From Myxococcales bacterium (lineage in GTDB: Bacteria; Myxococcota; Polyangia; Nannocystales; Nannocystaceae): 64,000 nt of DNA. Position 1 is the first letter of the stretch. Every line of letters starts with the position of its first letter. Location of the stretch: NCBI GenBank assembly GCA_016793465.1, contig JAEUJW010000038.1, positions 124,001 through 188,000 on the forward strand, given 5' to 3'. Position numbers and translations under genes: made by a program. Positions 9,921 through 20,224 of the stretch are shown one piece after another. A model generated the notes under the pieces. The model saw only the letters and a program-made list of their open reading frames with translations, did no database searches and was not told the origin of the DNA.

Positions 9921-10964
9921 TCAGGGCGCTTGCACGTAGCGGTTGGTGACGGCGTGGGTGCCGACGGCGAGGGCGGCGGGGGCGCCCCAGACGATGTTGC
10001 CGCGGAAGCCGATGAAGAACATGCCGCCGGGCACGACCTTCTGCGAGTCGGGCACGTCGGTGCGGGCGAGCGGGGTGTCGAACTGGCCGCCGACGATCAG
10101 CGAGCCGAAGCCGCCGAGGCCGACGCCGACGTCGGCGGTGATGCCGATCGGCCCGCGCACGTTGTCGAAGGTGCCGTCGGCCGCGCTCGAGCTCTTGACG
10201 GTGCCGGCGAGCTTGAACGCGAGCGCGGTCGAGAACACGAGGTTGGGCGAGAGGGCCTTGCGCCCGAACCAGTAGCGGCCGGCGAGGCCGACGTTCCCCC
10301 AGAGGTCGCGGCCGTCGCTGGCGATCACGCCGCCCTTGGGGCCGAGGCTGAGGCGCGTGAAGCGGTGCTTGCCGCGCGTCTCGACCATGGTCGGGATGCT
10401 GAGCCAGATGTCGTATTGGATGCGGGCGGAGTTCCAGCGGTTGACGTCGTTGGCCACGTCGACGCTGCCCTGGCGCAGGCGGTAGGCGTAGGCGCTGGTG
10501 GCGTTGAGCTCGACCACGAAGCCGCACGAGGGGTCGGCGATCCAGCAGCGGAACCGCGGCTTGCGCTCGGTCTTCGGCGGGTCGACCTCGAGGCCGTAGC
10601 GCTTGCGCAGGGCCTGCATGTCGGCGTCGGTGTAGAACGGCGGGCCGGGCTTCTCGGCGCGCGGAGGGGCGAGCGGCGTCACTTCGGGGGCGACGACCGG
10701 AGCCGCGGGCGCGGCGACGGGGGCCGGCGTGGCGACGGGATCCGGGGCCGCGGGCGTCGGAGCCGGCGCCGCGGTCACGGGTGCGGGTGCGGGCGTCGCG
10801 GGTGCGGGTGAGGGCGTCGCCGGGGCGGGCGTGGGCGTCGCCGGGGCGGGCGTCGCGGGTGCGGGCGTCGCCGGTGCGGTCGCGGGGGCCGACGTCGCGG
10901 TCGGGCGCTGGATGGGCGCGGCTTGCAGCAACATGGCCGCGAGGACAGGTACGAGGAGGCTCAT
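9921..10964 (-). CDS. Outer-membrane barrel-like protein with Ala/Pro linker (paralogue 2)
   Basis: 347 residues. Signal peptide (MSLLVPVLAAMLLQAAP), a linker of about 75 residues made almost only of Ala, Pro and Thr (ATPAPATPAP repeats), a short segment with FYTDADMQALRKRYGLEV, then about 200 residues of alternating strands ending GTHAVTNRYVQAP. The barrel-like part starts with a Cys pair in FRCWIADPSC. Its upstream neighbour has the same layout and a similar Cys-pair motif (KFCFVDDARC), so the two look like a tandem duplication that has diverged. The start overlaps that gene as ATGA. Function unknown; probably an outer-membrane protein whose Ala/Pro arm spans the periplasm or the peptidoglycan. 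Confidence 0.7.
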   Translation of the reverse strand: MSLLVPVLAAMLLQAAPIQRPTATSAPATAPATPAPATPAPATPTPAPATPSPAPATPAPAPVTAAPAPTPAAPDPVATPAPVAAPAAPVVAPEVTPLAPPRAEKPGPPFYTDADMQALRKRYGLEVDPPKTERKPRFRCWIADPSCGFVVELNATSAYAYRLRQGSVDVANDVNRWNSARIQYDIWLSIPTMVETRGKHRFTRLSLGPKGGVIASDGRDLWGNVGLAGRYWFGRKALSPNLVFSTALAFKLAGTVKSSSAADGTFDNVRGPIGITADVGVGLGGFGSLIVGGQFDTPLARTDVPDSQKVVPGGMFFIGFRGNIVWGAPAALAVGTHAVTNRYVQAP

Positions 10965-11896
10965 TGGAACGCTCCTCCCGCGAGCAGGCCGAGCAGGACG
11001 AGGCCGATGGCGGGGCCGGCGGCGAGGCCGTGGCCGCGGAAGCCGAGCACGATGCGGGTGTCCTGGTAGAGGAAGTCGCCGGCGAGGAAGACGCCGCCCC
11101 AGCCGCCCCAGTTGGCGGAGAGCGAGGCGTGGGTGCCGAACGCGGGGGTGGCTCCGTCGCGGCCGCGGATGTACGAGCGGACGATGCCGAAGTCGACGTC
11201 GAGGTGGAAGGCGTTGCGCTTCTGCGCCAGCCACAGCTGGTTGACGAGGAAGAACCGGGCCGAGTCGGTGTGCTGGGTGTCGAGCGCGACGATCGGGCTG
11301 CCGGTGCCGCGCGACCAGCCGGCGGCCACGCCGATGCCCCACGGGTGCCAGGTCTTGTCCCTGGTCAGCGTGAGGGGTTTAAGTACGAACCCGCCGCGGA
11401 AGTTGTACTGCGCGTACGGCAGGTCGGGGGCCGAGCCGGCGCCGGACAGGATGTTGACGCCGATGCCCACGTCCGCGGTGGCGATCAGCGAGGCGTTGCA
11501 CCTGGCGTCGTCGACGAAGCAGAACTTGCCCTTGCCGAGCGAGAAGCGCGGCGGGTCGTCGCGGCGCGGGCCGCCGGCGAAGCGGGTCTCCTCGGGCGGC
11601 TCCTCGGCGAAGAAGGGGCCGGACTCGCGGGGCGGCTTCTTGGCCTCGACCGGGGCGACCGACGCGACCGGGGCCACGGCCATGGGGGCCGGGTAGGCGG
11701 CCGGCGGGGTCGCGGCGGGCGTCGCGGCGGCGGGCGTCGCGGGCACGGCCACCGACTCCGGCGCGGGGGCGGGTGTCGCAGGGGCGGGCGTCGTGGGTGC
11801 GGACGTCGCGGGTGCTGGCGCTGGAGCGGGCGCCGGGGTCGCTGCCGGCGCGGCCTGGGCGAGCGCGAGCAAGAGTGGCACGAGGGGCGCGGGCAC
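10961..11896 (-). CDS. Outer-membrane barrel-like protein with Ala/Pro linker (paralogue 1)
   Basis: 311 residues from GTG. Signal-like N-terminus (PAPLVPLLLALAQAAP), an Ala/Pro/Thr linker to about residue 85, then a Cys-pair motif FCFVDDARC and a beta-rich domain with NANWGGWGG-like Gly/aromatic strands, ending in hydrophobic AIGLVLLGLLAGGAFQ. First gene of a two-gene operon with the paralogue that follows (4-bp ATGA overlap). CATGCT lies 9 nt before the start codon on the minus strand. No characterised family recognised; the tandem arrangement suggests the two products work as a pair. Confidence 0.68.
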   Translation of the reverse strand: MPAPLVPLLLALAQAAPAATPAPAPAPAPATSAPTTPAPATPAPAPESVAVPATPAAATPAATPPAAYPAPMAVAPVASVAPVEAKKPPRESGPFFAEEPPEETRFAGGPRRDDPPRFSLGKGKFCFVDDARCNASLIATADVGIGVNILSGAGSAPDLPYAQYNFRGGFVLKPLTLTRDKTWHPWGIGVAAGWSRGTGSPIVALDTQHTDSARFFLVNQLWLAQKRNAFHLDVDFGIVRSYIRGRDGATPAFGTHASLSANWGGWGGVFLAGDFLYQDTRIVLGFRGHGLAAGPAIGLVLLGLLAGGAFQ

Positions 11897-12158
11897 GAGA
11901 GCCCCAGCATGCAGAACTTGGGGCCCGGTGACAACCCACCCGCGATCGGACCGGGGCCGGAGCAGCCGCGGGAAATTCAGCGGCGGAGGCGGGGCGGGGA
12001 CACCGGGGAGGCGGCGTTGGTTTCACCGCCGCGGGGATTGTCGAGTCTTTCGCGGGGCGCGGCGGTGCGGCGCCCCGCGGCCTGAACAGCATTTACGCGG
12101 GGCCGGGTGGTCGATCGGTGGCGGTCGGCGGACCGAGGTCCGATCGCGGTCCGGAGGC
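11897..12158. other. Intergenic region with a GC hairpin behind the MarR gene
   Basis: A 10-bp perfect stem (12051-12060 with 12070-12079, 9-nt loop) lies about 80 nt past the MarR stop codon and could end its transcript, though no T-run follows. The remainder up to 11897 should hold the promoter of the barrel operon. No gene seen. Confidence 0.4.
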
Positions 12159-12623
12159 TCAGGCCTCGCCGTCCTCGACGAGGCGGTCGGCGCCCTTGGC
12201 GATCGCGCGGCTGATCTGGACCCCGAGCAGCTCCTCGGCCTCTTTCTGCGCGGCCTCCCAGGCGGGGGCCACGTCGGCGATCAGCTTCATGCCCTTGTTG
12301 GTGATGCGGATCTCGTGCGAGCGGGCGTCGTCGATGTCGGCCAGCTCGAGCCACCCGCTCTTGCACATGCGCTCGACGTTGCGGCTGACCGTCGAGGCGT
12401 CCATGTGCATGCGCTGCGACAGGTCGTTCGGCGTCAGGCCGCCGGTCTGCATGACCACGACCAGCGTGTTGAGCTGGGCGATGCGCAGCCGATACGGCCG
12501 CAATGCATCGTCGTAGATCCGACTCACAGCGCGGTTGATCACGCGGAGGCGGTACGCCGTGCACTCGCCCCAGATGCGTCCTGCAACCTCGCTTACCCCC
12601 TGTTTTGCCCGCCGCACGCCCAT
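12159..12623 (-). CDS. MarR-family transcriptional regulator
   Basis: 154 residues, typical length. The winged helix-turn-helix is visible as LTPNDLSQRMHMDASTVSRN with the wing residues DDARSHEIRITNKGM. MarR proteins bind short palindromes as dimers and are usually released by small ligands. It is divergent from an AmpG-like permease and an SLC13 carrier across a 314-nt spacer, so it probably controls these transporters, itself, or both. The promoter is the best in the window: TTGACC, 17 nt, AAGAAT, 8 nt, ATG, predicting a leaderless message. Confidence 0.92.
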   Translation of the reverse strand: MGVRRAKQGVSEVAGRIWGECTAYRLRVINRAVSRIYDDALRPYRLRIAQLNTLVVVMQTGGLTPNDLSQRMHMDASTVSRNVERMCKSGWLELADIDDARSHEIRITNKGMKLIADVAPAWEAAQKEAEELLGVQISRAIAKGADRLVEDGEA

Positions 12624-12937
12624 CGCTGGAGATTCTTATCAAGGGTCTGGTCGCGGTCAACAACTCTCTGGCGGGCGGCATCGTACAATGCGCGCAAGTA
12701 CACGGAATCAGGCGCGACACGAACACCGCTGCGCGCGGGAACGGTCGAATACTCCAGGGACGTGCAACATTCGGCCGCGATCACGATCACGAGGCGACAC
12801 GGGCGCCGGCGCAGCGGCGAGGCGGACGATGGTCGACGCTGACGACGGCGCGACGGGGGGCGAGCCCGCGGGCGGCGAGCAGGGCCCGGGACGGCAGAAA
12901 CTTGGCGATCGAGGCCGGACGTGTACTCTCGCCCGCG
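12624..12937. other. Divergent control region between MarR and the AmpG-like permease
   Basis: 314 nt without a supportable gene. It holds the MarR promoter at its left end, a TACAAT word at 12684-12689 of unclear use, and a TACTCT box (12924-12929) 8 nt before the GTG of the permease. I searched for a MarR-type palindrome by eye and saw none that is convincing. Confidence 0.5.
12632..12660 (-). promoter_or_regulatory. Promoter of the MarR gene (leaderless)
   Basis: On the minus strand a -35 TTGACC (12655-12660) and a -10 AAGAAT (12632-12637) are separated by exactly 17 nt; the ATG at 12623 begins 8 nt after the -10, at the expected transcription start. Confidence 0.7.
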
Positions 12938-14248
12938 GTGACCGAAGAAGGTTCCACGCCGGCCCCGCAGCGGGGGGCGGGCACCGTCGCCTGGACCGGG
13001 TCGACGTACTTCGCCGAGGGGCTGCCGTGGTCGGTGCTGCATCAAGTGGCGTCGGAGTTCTTCACGGCGGCGGGTCTGCCGGCGCGGCAGGTCGGCTACA
13101 CCTCGGCGCTGCACGCCACGGGCAGCCTCAAGTTCCTGTGGAGCCCGGTCGTCGACCTGTTCGGCACGCTGCGGCAGTGGATGATCGCCACCCAGGCGCT
13201 GCTCGGCGCGCTCATGGGGCTGCTCGCGGTGCTGGCCCACGAGCTGTTCACGGCGGGCAGCCAGGACACCACGTTCATCTGGGTGATGCTGGTCGGCATC
13301 GGCGTCGCCTCGGCGACCCACGACATCGCCTGCGACGGCTACTACATGGACGCGCTGCCGAAGCAGGCCCAGGCGCGCAACGTCGGCGTGCGGGTGGCGG
13401 CGTTCCGGGCGGCGATGTTCGTCGGCAACTCGGGGCTGGTGTACCTCGCGGGGCGGACCTCGTGGCTGCTCGGCTTCGGGGTGGCCGGGGCGATCATGGC
13501 GGCGCTGGCCGCGGGGCACTGGCTGTGGCTGCCGCGGGTCGCCGGGCGGGCCCGGCCGGTCAAGGCGAGCGAGCCGGCGAAGACGTGGGACCAGCGGCTG
13601 TCGCACGTCAGCGAGGCCTACCTGAGCTTCTTCCAGATGAAGCACGCGGCGCTGGTGGTGGCGTTCCTGCTGTGCTTCAAGCTCGGCGACGCGCTGCTGT
13701 TCAACATGTCGAAGGTGATGCTCCGCGACATCGGCGTGAGCACGGCGGAGCGCGGGGCGATCAACGGCTACGGCACGGCGGCCAGCATCGCCGGGGCGAT
13801 CCTCGGGGGGATGTGGATCTCGCGGGTGTCGCTGACGCGGGCGCTGCTGCCGATCACGCTGCTGATGGCGGTGACGCACCCGCTGTATTTAATTATCGCG
13901 GGGTCGATCGTGCCGATGCAGGCGGCGGTGCTGGCGGACGCGCCGGCGTACGCGGTGGCTCACCTGGCGCCGTCGCACCTGACGATCGCCAGCATCCTGG
14001 TGGTCGAGCAGTTCTGCGGGGGCATGGCCACCGCGGCGCAGATGGTGTTCTTGATGAGCCGCTGCCACCCCGACCACAAGGCGGCCCACTTCGCGTTCGG
14101 CACGGCGATCTACTCGCTGGCGCAGATGATCACCGGGAGCCTCAGCGGGCACGTGTACGAGCTGCAGGGGCCGCTCGTGTACTTCGCGCTGACCTGCGTG
14201 GCCTGCATCCCGTGTGTGCTCCTGGTCCGGTTCGTGCCGACGCGTTGA
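12938..14248 (+). CDS. AmpG-like major facilitator permease
   Basis: 436 residues, about 12 transmembrane helices. The N-terminus carries the AmpG/acetyl-CoA-transporter pattern (STYFAEGLPWSVLHQVASEF) and HDIACDGYYMDAL, which resembles the D-x-A-x-D motif of AmpG-type muropeptide permeases. Likely substrates are anhydromuropeptides or related sugar-peptide compounds; this is inferred from family only. In a predatory myxobacterium import of prey cell-wall fragments would make sense. GTG start chosen because TACTCT lies 8 nt upstream. Followed 33 nt later by the SLC13 carrier on the same strand, and divergent from MarR. Confidence 0.82.
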   Translation: MTEEGSTPAPQRGAGTVAWTGSTYFAEGLPWSVLHQVASEFFTAAGLPARQVGYTSALHATGSLKFLWSPVVDLFGTLRQWMIATQALLGALMGLLAVLAHELFTAGSQDTTFIWVMLVGIGVASATHDIACDGYYMDALPKQAQARNVGVRVAAFRAAMFVGNSGLVYLAGRTSWLLGFGVAGAIMAALAAGHWLWLPRVAGRARPVKASEPAKTWDQRLSHVSEAYLSFFQMKHAALVVAFLLCFKLGDALLFNMSKVMLRDIGVSTAERGAINGYGTAASIAGAILGGMWISRVSLTRALLPITLLMAVTHPLYLIIAGSIVPMQAAVLADAPAYAVAHLAPSHLTIASILVVEQFCGGMATAAQMVFLMSRCHPDHKAAHFAFGTAIYSLAQMITGSLSGHVYELQGPLVYFALTCVACIPCVLLVRFVPTR

Positions 14249-14281
14249 CGCGGGCGGCGACGCGGGCGAAGATCCGCGCGG

Positions 14282-15802
14282 GTGAGCGCCGACAAGGAAG
14301 ATCTGGCGGCCGCGGGCGAGGTCTCTGACCTGCGCAAGCGCGTCGGCCGGGTGCTGGGGCCGCTGGCGTTCGTGGCGCTGCTGGCGGCGCCGACCGGGTT
14401 GACGCCGCAGGCGCACGCGCTGGCGGCGATCACGGTGCTGACGGTGGTGCTGTGGGTGACCGAGGCGATCCCGCTGGCGGCGGCGGCGTTGTTGGCCCCG
14501 GCGCTGGCGGTGCTGCTGGGGGTGACGGGGGCGACCGAGGCGTTCGCGCCGCTGGCGAGCCCGTTGATCTTCCTGTTCATGGGCGGGTTCATGCTGGCGC
14601 TGGCGCTGGCCGAGCAGGGGCTCGACCGGCGGGCGGCGCTGTGGCTGCTGGGGCGGCGCTGGGTGGCGGGTTCGCCGGCGCGGGCGAGCTCGGCGATCGC
14701 CATGGCCTCGTTCGCGTTGTCGATGTGGATCTCCAACACCGCGACCACGGCGATGCTGATCCCGGTGGCGCTCGGGCTGTGTCGGACGATCCGCGCGGCC
14801 GCGCCGCTCGACGAGCAGCACCGCTTCGATCGCCACGCCGAGGGCACGCTGCTCGGGCTCACCTACGCCGCCTCGCTCGGCGGGGTGGCCACGCCGGTCG
14901 GCACGGCGCCCAACGTCATCGCCCTCGGCATGCTCGAGGAGCAGGCGGGCATCAAGATCGACTTCTTCCAGTGGATCAAGTTCGCGCTGCCGACCAGCCT
15001 GCTCACGCTGCTGGCGGTGCTGCTGTTGGTGGAGTACAGGTTCCCCGCGCCGGTGGCCCGGCTCGCGGCGCTCAGCGAGACTGTCGAGGAGGAGCTGCGC
15101 AAGCTCGGGCCGATGTCTTCGGGCGAGCGGCGGGCGGCGGGCGTGTTCATGCTGGCCGTCGCGGGGTGGCTGACGCCGTCGATATTAAAGCTGTCTTTGG
15201 GGCCAGGTAACGCGTGGACCACGTGGGCGGCGCGCGGGCTCGATGAGGGGGTGGTGGCGATCCTCGCGGGCGTGCTGGTTTGCCTCGTCCCCAGCGGCAA
15301 GCGCGACGGTAAGCCGGTGCTGGGCTTCGACCGGGCCATGCGGCTCGACTGGGGCACGCTGCTGCTCTTGGGCGGGGGGCTGTCGCTCGGCAAGCTGATG
15401 TTCGACACGGGGCTGGCGAAGACGGTGGCGCAGGCGGTGCTGGCGCTGGCCGGGCCGCTGGCGAGCTCCCCGCTCGGGCTGCTCGCGTGCAGCACGCTGC
15501 TCGTGCTGTACTTGACGGAGATCACCAGCAACGTGGCGACGACCAGCATGATGGTGCCGGTGCTCATGGCGATCGCCCAGGCCGGCGGTAACGACCCGGT
15601 GCCGACCACGCTGTGCGTGACCATGGCGGCGAGCTACGCGTTCATGCTGCCGGTGTCGACGCCGCCCAACGCGATCGCCTACGGCACGGGGCTCATCCGC
15701 ATCGGGACGATGATCCGCACCGGCTTCTGGCTCGACATCGTCGGGTTCTTGATAATTTTTGCCTGCGGGGCGCTGCTGCTGCCGCGGCTGACGTTCGGCT
15801 GA
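14282..15802 (+). CDS. SLC13/DASS-family sodium:dicarboxylate symporter
   Basis: 506 residues from GTG, about 11-12 hydrophobic segments. Both family signature sites are present: MWISNTATTAMLIPV in the first half and TEITSNVATTSMMVPV in the second, each with the Ser-Asn pair that coordinates sodium and substrate carboxylate, here SNT and SNV. Also the family block GGVATPVGTAPNVIA. Probable role is uptake of C4-dicarboxylates or citrate with sodium. It follows the AmpG-like permease by 33 nt and converges on the helicase gene with only 6 nt between stops; no terminator is visible there, so read-through antisense RNA is possible. Confidence 0.9.
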   Translation: MSADKEDLAAAGEVSDLRKRVGRVLGPLAFVALLAAPTGLTPQAHALAAITVLTVVLWVTEAIPLAAAALLAPALAVLLGVTGATEAFAPLASPLIFLFMGGFMLALALAEQGLDRRAALWLLGRRWVAGSPARASSAIAMASFALSMWISNTATTAMLIPVALGLCRTIRAAAPLDEQHRFDRHAEGTLLGLTYAASLGGVATPVGTAPNVIALGMLEEQAGIKIDFFQWIKFALPTSLLTLLAVLLLVEYRFPAPVARLAALSETVEEELRKLGPMSSGERRAAGVFMLAVAGWLTPSILKLSLGPGNAWTTWAARGLDEGVVAILAGVLVCLVPSGKRDGKPVLGFDRAMRLDWGTLLLLGGGLSLGKLMFDTGLAKTVAQAVLALAGPLASSPLGLLACSTLLVLYLTEITSNVATTSMMVPVLMAIAQAGGNDPVPTTLCVTMAASYAFMLPVSTPPNAIAYGTGLIRIGTMIRTGFWLDIVGFLIIFACGALLLPRLTFG

Positions 15803-15808
15803 AGTCGT

Positions 15809-18364
15809 TCATGGGCCGATCGATCGCAGGGCGACGAGCGGGCCCTCGGGGAACGGGTCGGCGCGCAGGTCGATCTCGCCCTCGAGCGCCCACAGGTTGT
15901 CGCCCTCGGGGTCGACGAGCACCTGACGCACGCGCCACGTGCGGTCGCCGGTGGGCGTGAGCAGCGTGTACTTGGGGTAGCGGGCGTCGTGACCCCAGCG
16001 CAGCTCGGAGTACTCGCGGTGGTACTCGGCCATCGCCGCCTCGAAGCGTTCGGCGCGCCACGGGTCCTCGGGGTCCCAGCGCACGCCGGCGACGGCGTCG
16101 TCCCACTCGCCGAGGGCGAGCGCGCGGACGAGGGCGTGCAGCTCGGCGCGCACGCGGGCCGTGAAGGTCTTAATGTCTTCGCCGAGGTGCTCGATGCGGC
16201 GCACGCCGGCGGCGGGGACTTCGTCCTGCGGGTGGAGCATGCGCTCCCACTCCTGCAGCAGGCTGGTGTCGACGTGGAGCACGATGGCGCGCAGGAAGGC
16301 GATGATGTCGTGGAGCTCGTCGGTCTTGGCGGCGTCGGGGATGGTCTGGACGAGCGTCTTGTAGGCCTGCATCAAGTAGCGCAGCAGCACGCCCTCGGAG
16401 CGATGGAGGCCGAACTCTTTAATATAATCGTTGAAGGCGGCGTAGCGCTCGGCCATGTCGCGCACGATCGACTTGGGGTGGATCGACTCGCGCGACAGCC
16501 AGGGGTGGCGGGCGATGAACTCGTTGAAGGTGTCGTAGATGAAGTCGGCGCTGGGCTTGGGGTACGAGACCTTCTCGAGCTCGGCCATGCGGTCCTCGTA
16601 CTCCATGCCGCTGGCCTTCAGCTCGGCGATCTTCTCCGATTTAATCTTGTTCTCCTGGGCCTGGAGGACGACGGCGGGGTTCTCGAGCATCGACTCGACG
16701 AGCGAGACGGCGTTGACGGCGTAGGACTCGGCGGCGAGCTCGAGCCGGCGCAGGGCGTCGAGCAGGTAGAGCGAGAGCGTGTGGTTGAGCGAGAAGTCTT
16801 TTTGCAGGCCGGGGTCGACGACGACCACGCGGCCGCGGGCGTCCGGCTTGCGGGCGTCGAGCGGGGCCAGGCGGATGATGCCGGCGGCGCGCAGGGCCCG
16901 GAACAGCACGGCGGCCTCGCGGCGGTGGCGCGACTTGCTGACGTCGTGCGAGGCGGCGACGATCTCGATCAGCCGGCGGTAGCCGCCGCCCCACGCGTTG
17001 GTGTTCGCGGGCGACTGCAGTAAGTTGAGGATCATGCCGTGGGTGACGACGAACCGCGAGCGCAGCGGCTCGGGGTCGCTGCGGATCAGCTTCTCGAAGA
17101 TCGCCTGGTCCCACGGGACGTAGCCCTTCTCGGGCGGGTTGCGGCGCTGGAATTTCTTCTTCTTGCCGTCGGCGCCGACGCTCTTGGCCTCGAGGCGCTT
17201 GTTCTCGATGACGTGCGCGGGGGCCTGGCAGACCACGTAGCCCTGGGTGTCGAAGCCCTTGCGGCCGGCGCGGCCGGCGATCTGTTTAAAATCGCGGACG
17301 CTGAGGATCGCCGTGTTCTCGCCGTCGAACTTGCACAGCTTGGTGAAGAGCACCGTGCGGATGGGGATGTTGACGCCGACGCCGAGGGTGTCGGTGCCGC
17401 AGATCACCCGCAGCTTGCCCTGCTGGGCCAGCTGCTCGGTCAGCAGGCGGTACTTGGGCAGCAGGCCGGCGTGGTGGATGCCGATGCCGTTCTTTAAAAA
17501 GTTGGCGACCTCCTTGCCGTACGGGGTGTCGAAGCGGAAGCCCGAGAGGGCGGCGGCGATCGCCTGCTTCTCCTCGCGCGAGCACAGCTGGAGGCTCATC
17601 AGGTTCTGGGCCTCCTCGGCGCACTCGCGCTGGGTGAAGTTGACGATGTAGATCGGCGCGCGGTCGCGGTCGAGCAGGTAGGCGAGGGTCTCGTGCAGCG
17701 GGGTCTCGCGGTACTCGAAGTCGAGCGGGACCGGGCGCACGGCGGAGCGGATGACGGCGATGTCCTTGCCGGTGAGGCTCTTTAAACTGTCCTCGAGCTT
17801 GCTGGTGTCGCCGAGGGTGGCGCTCATCAGCATGAAGGTGGTGAACGGGAGGGTCAGCAGCGGGAGCTGCCAGGCGATGCCGCGGTCACGGTCCGAGTAG
17901 TAGTGGAACTCGTCCATGATCACGTCGTCGACGCGGGTGCCACGGCCCTCGCGCAGGGCCATGTTGGCGAGGATCTCCGCGGTGCAGCAGATGATCGGCG
18001 CGTCCTTGTTGACGCTGGCGTCGCCGGTCATCATGCCGACGTTCTCGGGGCCGAAGTCGCGGCAGAGGGCGAAGAACTTCTCGCTGACGAGCGCCTTGAT
18101 CGGGCAGGTGTAGAACGAGCGGCGGCCGCGGGCCATCGAGGCCAGGTGCATGGCCACGGCCACCAGCGACTTGCCGGACCCGGTCGGCGTCGACAAGATG
18201 ACGTGCTTGCCGGCGAGGATCTCGAGCACCGCCTCCTCCTGTGCGGGGTAGAGCTCGAGGCCGGACTCGGTGACCCAGTCGAGGAAGACCTCGAGGATCT
18301 GGTCGCTGGTGACGGCCGGCGACCGCTTCTTCAATAATTCGGCGGCGTGCTCGTGGAGGTTCAC
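15809..18364 (-). CDS. SKI2-like DEAD/DEAH-box helicase with DUF3516 region
   Basis: 851 residues. Superfamily 2 helicase core in the first 400 residues: motif I TPTGSGKS (62-66), motif II DEFH (151-154), motif III SAT (181-183), motif [12 protein letters not shown] (361-370). The last roughly 450 residues match the tail that accompanies DUF3516 helicases. These are related to eukaryotic Ski2/Mtr4 RNA helicases; the bacterial role is not settled. Its ATG overlaps the stop of the upstream M49-type peptidase lipoprotein gene by 4 bp (ATGA), an unexpected coupling of a cytoplasmic helicase to a secreted protein. Motif II reads DEFH rather than DEVH. Several AT-rich codon islets occur (16417, 17283, 17492, 17780). 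Confidence 0.9.
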   Translation of the reverse strand: MNLHEHAAELLKKRSPAVTSDQILEVFLDWVTESGLELYPAQEEAVLEILAGKHVILSTPTGSGKSLVAVAMHLASMARGRRSFYTCPIKALVSEKFFALCRDFGPENVGMMTGDASVNKDAPIICCTAEILANMALREGRGTRVDDVIMDEFHYYSDRDRGIAWQLPLLTLPFTTFMLMSATLGDTSKLEDSLKSLTGKDIAVIRSAVRPVPLDFEYRETPLHETLAYLLDRDRAPIYIVNFTQRECAEEAQNLMSLQLCSREEKQAIAAALSGFRFDTPYGKEVANFLKNGIGIHHAGLLPKYRLLTEQLAQQGKLRVICGTDTLGVGVNIPIRTVLFTKLCKFDGENTAILSVRDFKQIAGRAGRKGFDTQGYVVCQAPAHVIENKRLEAKSVGADGKKKKFQRRNPPEKGYVPWDQAIFEKLIRSDPEPLRSRFVVTHGMILNLLQSPANTNAWGGGYRRLIEIVAASHDVSKSRHRREAAVLFRALRAAGIIRLAPLDARKPDARGRVVVVDPGLQKDFSLNHTLSLYLLDALRRLELAAESYAVNAVSLVESMLENPAVVLQAQENKIKSEKIAELKASGMEYEDRMAELEKVSYPKPSADFIYDTFNEFIARHPWLSRESIHPKSIVRDMAERYAAFNDYIKEFGLHRSEGVLLRYLMQAYKTLVQTIPDAAKTDELHDIIAFLRAIVLHVDTSLLQEWERMLHPQDEVPAAGVRRIEHLGEDIKTFTARVRAELHALVRALALGEWDDAVAGVRWDPEDPWRAERFEAAMAEYHREYSELRWGHDARYPKYTLLTPTGDRTWRVRQVLVDPEGDNLWALEGEIDLRADPFPEGPLVALRSIGP

Positions 18365-20082
18365 TTGGGCACGATCTCCCCGGCGAGCGGGTACCTCGGG
18401 AGGATGTCGACGGGGATGTTCGTCAGGCCGTCGAGCGCCTTCTGGGTGTCGGGCGCGACGACCCCGTACCTGGCGAGGAAGGCCTCGGCGGCCGCGGCGT
18501 CGCCGTCGCTCTGCAGCACGCAGATGTCGCGCACGAGGTCGGCGACGGCCTGCTCGACCTTGCCGAGGTCGAGGCTGTAGCGGCCGTCTTTAATGGACGC
18601 GGCGCCGGCCTCGACGAGGCGGTTGATCTGCAGGGCGGCGCCCTTGCCGTGGGCCTCGGCCACGCCGAAGCGCACGCTGCGGAACAGGCCGGCGAAGTAG
18701 CTAATGAGCATCTTGTCGCGCAGGTCCGGCGGGACCTCGCCCTTTTCGATCATGAAGAGCAGGTTGTACACGCCCATGACGTCGGCCTTGGCCTCCTCGA
18801 GCGGGGAGTAGGCGGCGCCGAGGGCGACGCGGACGTCGAGCTTCTTGTCCTTTTTGGTGAACGCCGGGCCGAGGCTGTGCGACAGCTCGTGGAACAGGAC
18901 CTGCTGGAAGAACGCCTGGTCGTCGAGCAGGGGGACCTGGGTCGGGTCGAGCACGCGCTCGCCGATCGGGCGGAGGATCGAGTTGAACTTGGTGGCGATG
19001 AGGTTGCGGAGCAGGACCTTCTTGGCGCCCTTCTCGGCGCGGACCTTCTCGTCGTTGGGGAGGTTGAAGGCGATGGTCTGGACCGACTTGCGGGCGTCGC
19101 CGGCGGTGAACACGAGGTCGACCACGCGGATCGGGCTGGCGCTGCCGCGCTTGGTTTTAATCGCGTCGGGGATGGGGAGGTGCTGCTCCATCGCCGGCAG
19201 GTACTTCTTGAATTTGGCGAGGTCGGCGCTGGCCTTGGGGTCGGCGACGGTCACGAACGCCTCGAACGAGGCCTTCAAGTTGAGCAGCTCGTCCTCGTAG
19301 GTCTCGTAGGGGCCGATGGTGATCTCGACGGGGCTGTCGACGTCCATCCAGGCCTTGTCGCTGGCGTAGTAGTCGTCGCTGGCGAAGGCGGCGGCGCGCA
19401 GCTCGAGGAAGGTCTTTAACGATTTGTTGTCGGTGAGGGCGGCGGCCTCGGCGAGGGCGGCGGCGGCGGGGGTCAGCCACTCCTTGTAGACCTCGCTGTA
19501 GGGGCGCGCGGCCAGGTCGGGGCCGTCCTTGACGATGACGGTGGTGAGGCTCTCGAAGGCGGCGCGGTCGGCGGGGTGGTCGGCGACCCACTTCTTGAAC
19601 TGCTCGGCGGTGAGGTCCTCGGGGTAGAAGCCGGCGCCGGGCGGGCGCGGCTTGTCGGTGGCGAACGGCGCCCAGTGGTCCTGACGATCCCAGGGGCCGC
19701 GCATCATGTTGAAGTACTCGCGCTTGTTGAGGCCGGACACGCTGGTGTCCAGCGCCAGCTGCTCGCGCATGGCCGGGTTGCCGGCCCAGGCCTGGCGGTC
19801 GAAGATCGGGTCCATCTGGCGGGCGGCGGCGATCAGCTTGTCGAGCACGGCGCGCTCCGAGGCGGACAGGCCCGAGACGTCGGCCGTCAGCTCGGCGACG
19901 GCGTAGCGGCCGAGGCGCTCGGCGAACGGGTCGGGCTCGGGCTCGGGCGCGGGCGCGGGCGTGGGCGCGGGCGGGGCGGTCGGCCTGGCGTCGACCTGCG
20001 CGCGCTTGTTGACGTTCGGCGGGTTCACGTCGTTGCAGGCGAAGAGGCTGGCGAAAAGGACAGGTACGACGGCGCGGCGCAT
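18361..20082 (-). CDS. M49-type zinc metallopeptidase lipoprotein
   Basis: 573 residues. A lipoprotein signal ([16 protein letters not shown], Cys16), a Pro/Glu linker, then a peptidase domain. The zinc site is [11 protein letters not shown] with the third ligand in [12 protein letters not shown], the arrangement seen in the bacterial relatives of dipeptidyl-peptidase III (family M49, which use HExxxH-like helices and a downstream EExxAD). Expected to remove peptides from the N-terminus of oligopeptides at the cell envelope. TATGCT lies 12 nt before the ATG, giving at most a very short leader. It overlaps the helicase gene by 4 bp. The 178 nt upstream hold only the hairpin of the next gene. 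Confidence 0.82.
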   Translation of the reverse strand: MRRAVVPVLFASLFACNDVNPPNVNKRAQVDARPTAPPAPTPAPAPEPEPDPFAERLGRYAVAELTADVSGLSASERAVLDKLIAAARQMDPIFDRQAWAGNPAMREQLALDTSVSGLNKREYFNMMRGPWDRQDHWAPFATDKPRPPGAGFYPEDLTAEQFKKWVADHPADRAAFESLTTVIVKDGPDLAARPYSEVYKEWLTPAAAALAEAAALTDNKSLKTFLELRAAAFASDDYYASDKAWMDVDSPVEITIGPYETYEDELLNLKASFEAFVTVADPKASADLAKFKKYLPAMEQHLPIPDAIKTKRGSASPIRVVDLVFTAGDARKSVQTIAFNLPNDEKVRAEKGAKKVLLRNLIATKFNSILRPIGERVLDPTQVPLLDDQAFFQQVLFHELSHSLGPAFTKKDKKLDVRVALGAAYSPLEEAKADVMGVYNLLFMIEKGEVPPDLRDKMLISYFAGLFRSVRFGVAEAHGKGAALQINRLVEAGAASIKDGRYSLDLGKVEQAVADLVRDICVLQSDGDAAAAEAFLARYGVVAPDTQKALDGLTNIPVDILPRYPLAGEIVPK

Positions 20083-20224
20083 GGCGGGGGCGCGAGCATA
20101 CCCGAGCGGGCGGCCGGGACGCCAGGGCGCCGCGGCGAGGCCGAGGCCGGAGCTCCGCGCGGCGTGCGGGCGGGCGTGCGGGGCGAAGCGGGCCGCGCGA
20201 GCAGCCCGGCGCGGACGTATGTGG

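Noticed and set aside
10700..10900. A possible noncoding satellite of GC-rich 12-mers
   Set aside because: It is the in-frame code for Ala/Pro/Thr repeats of the barrel-protein arm.
12684..12689. TACAAT as the main promoter of the AmpG-like permease
   Set aside because: It is about 250 nt from the start codon with no convincing -35; the TACTCT box 8 nt before the GTG fits the local pattern better.
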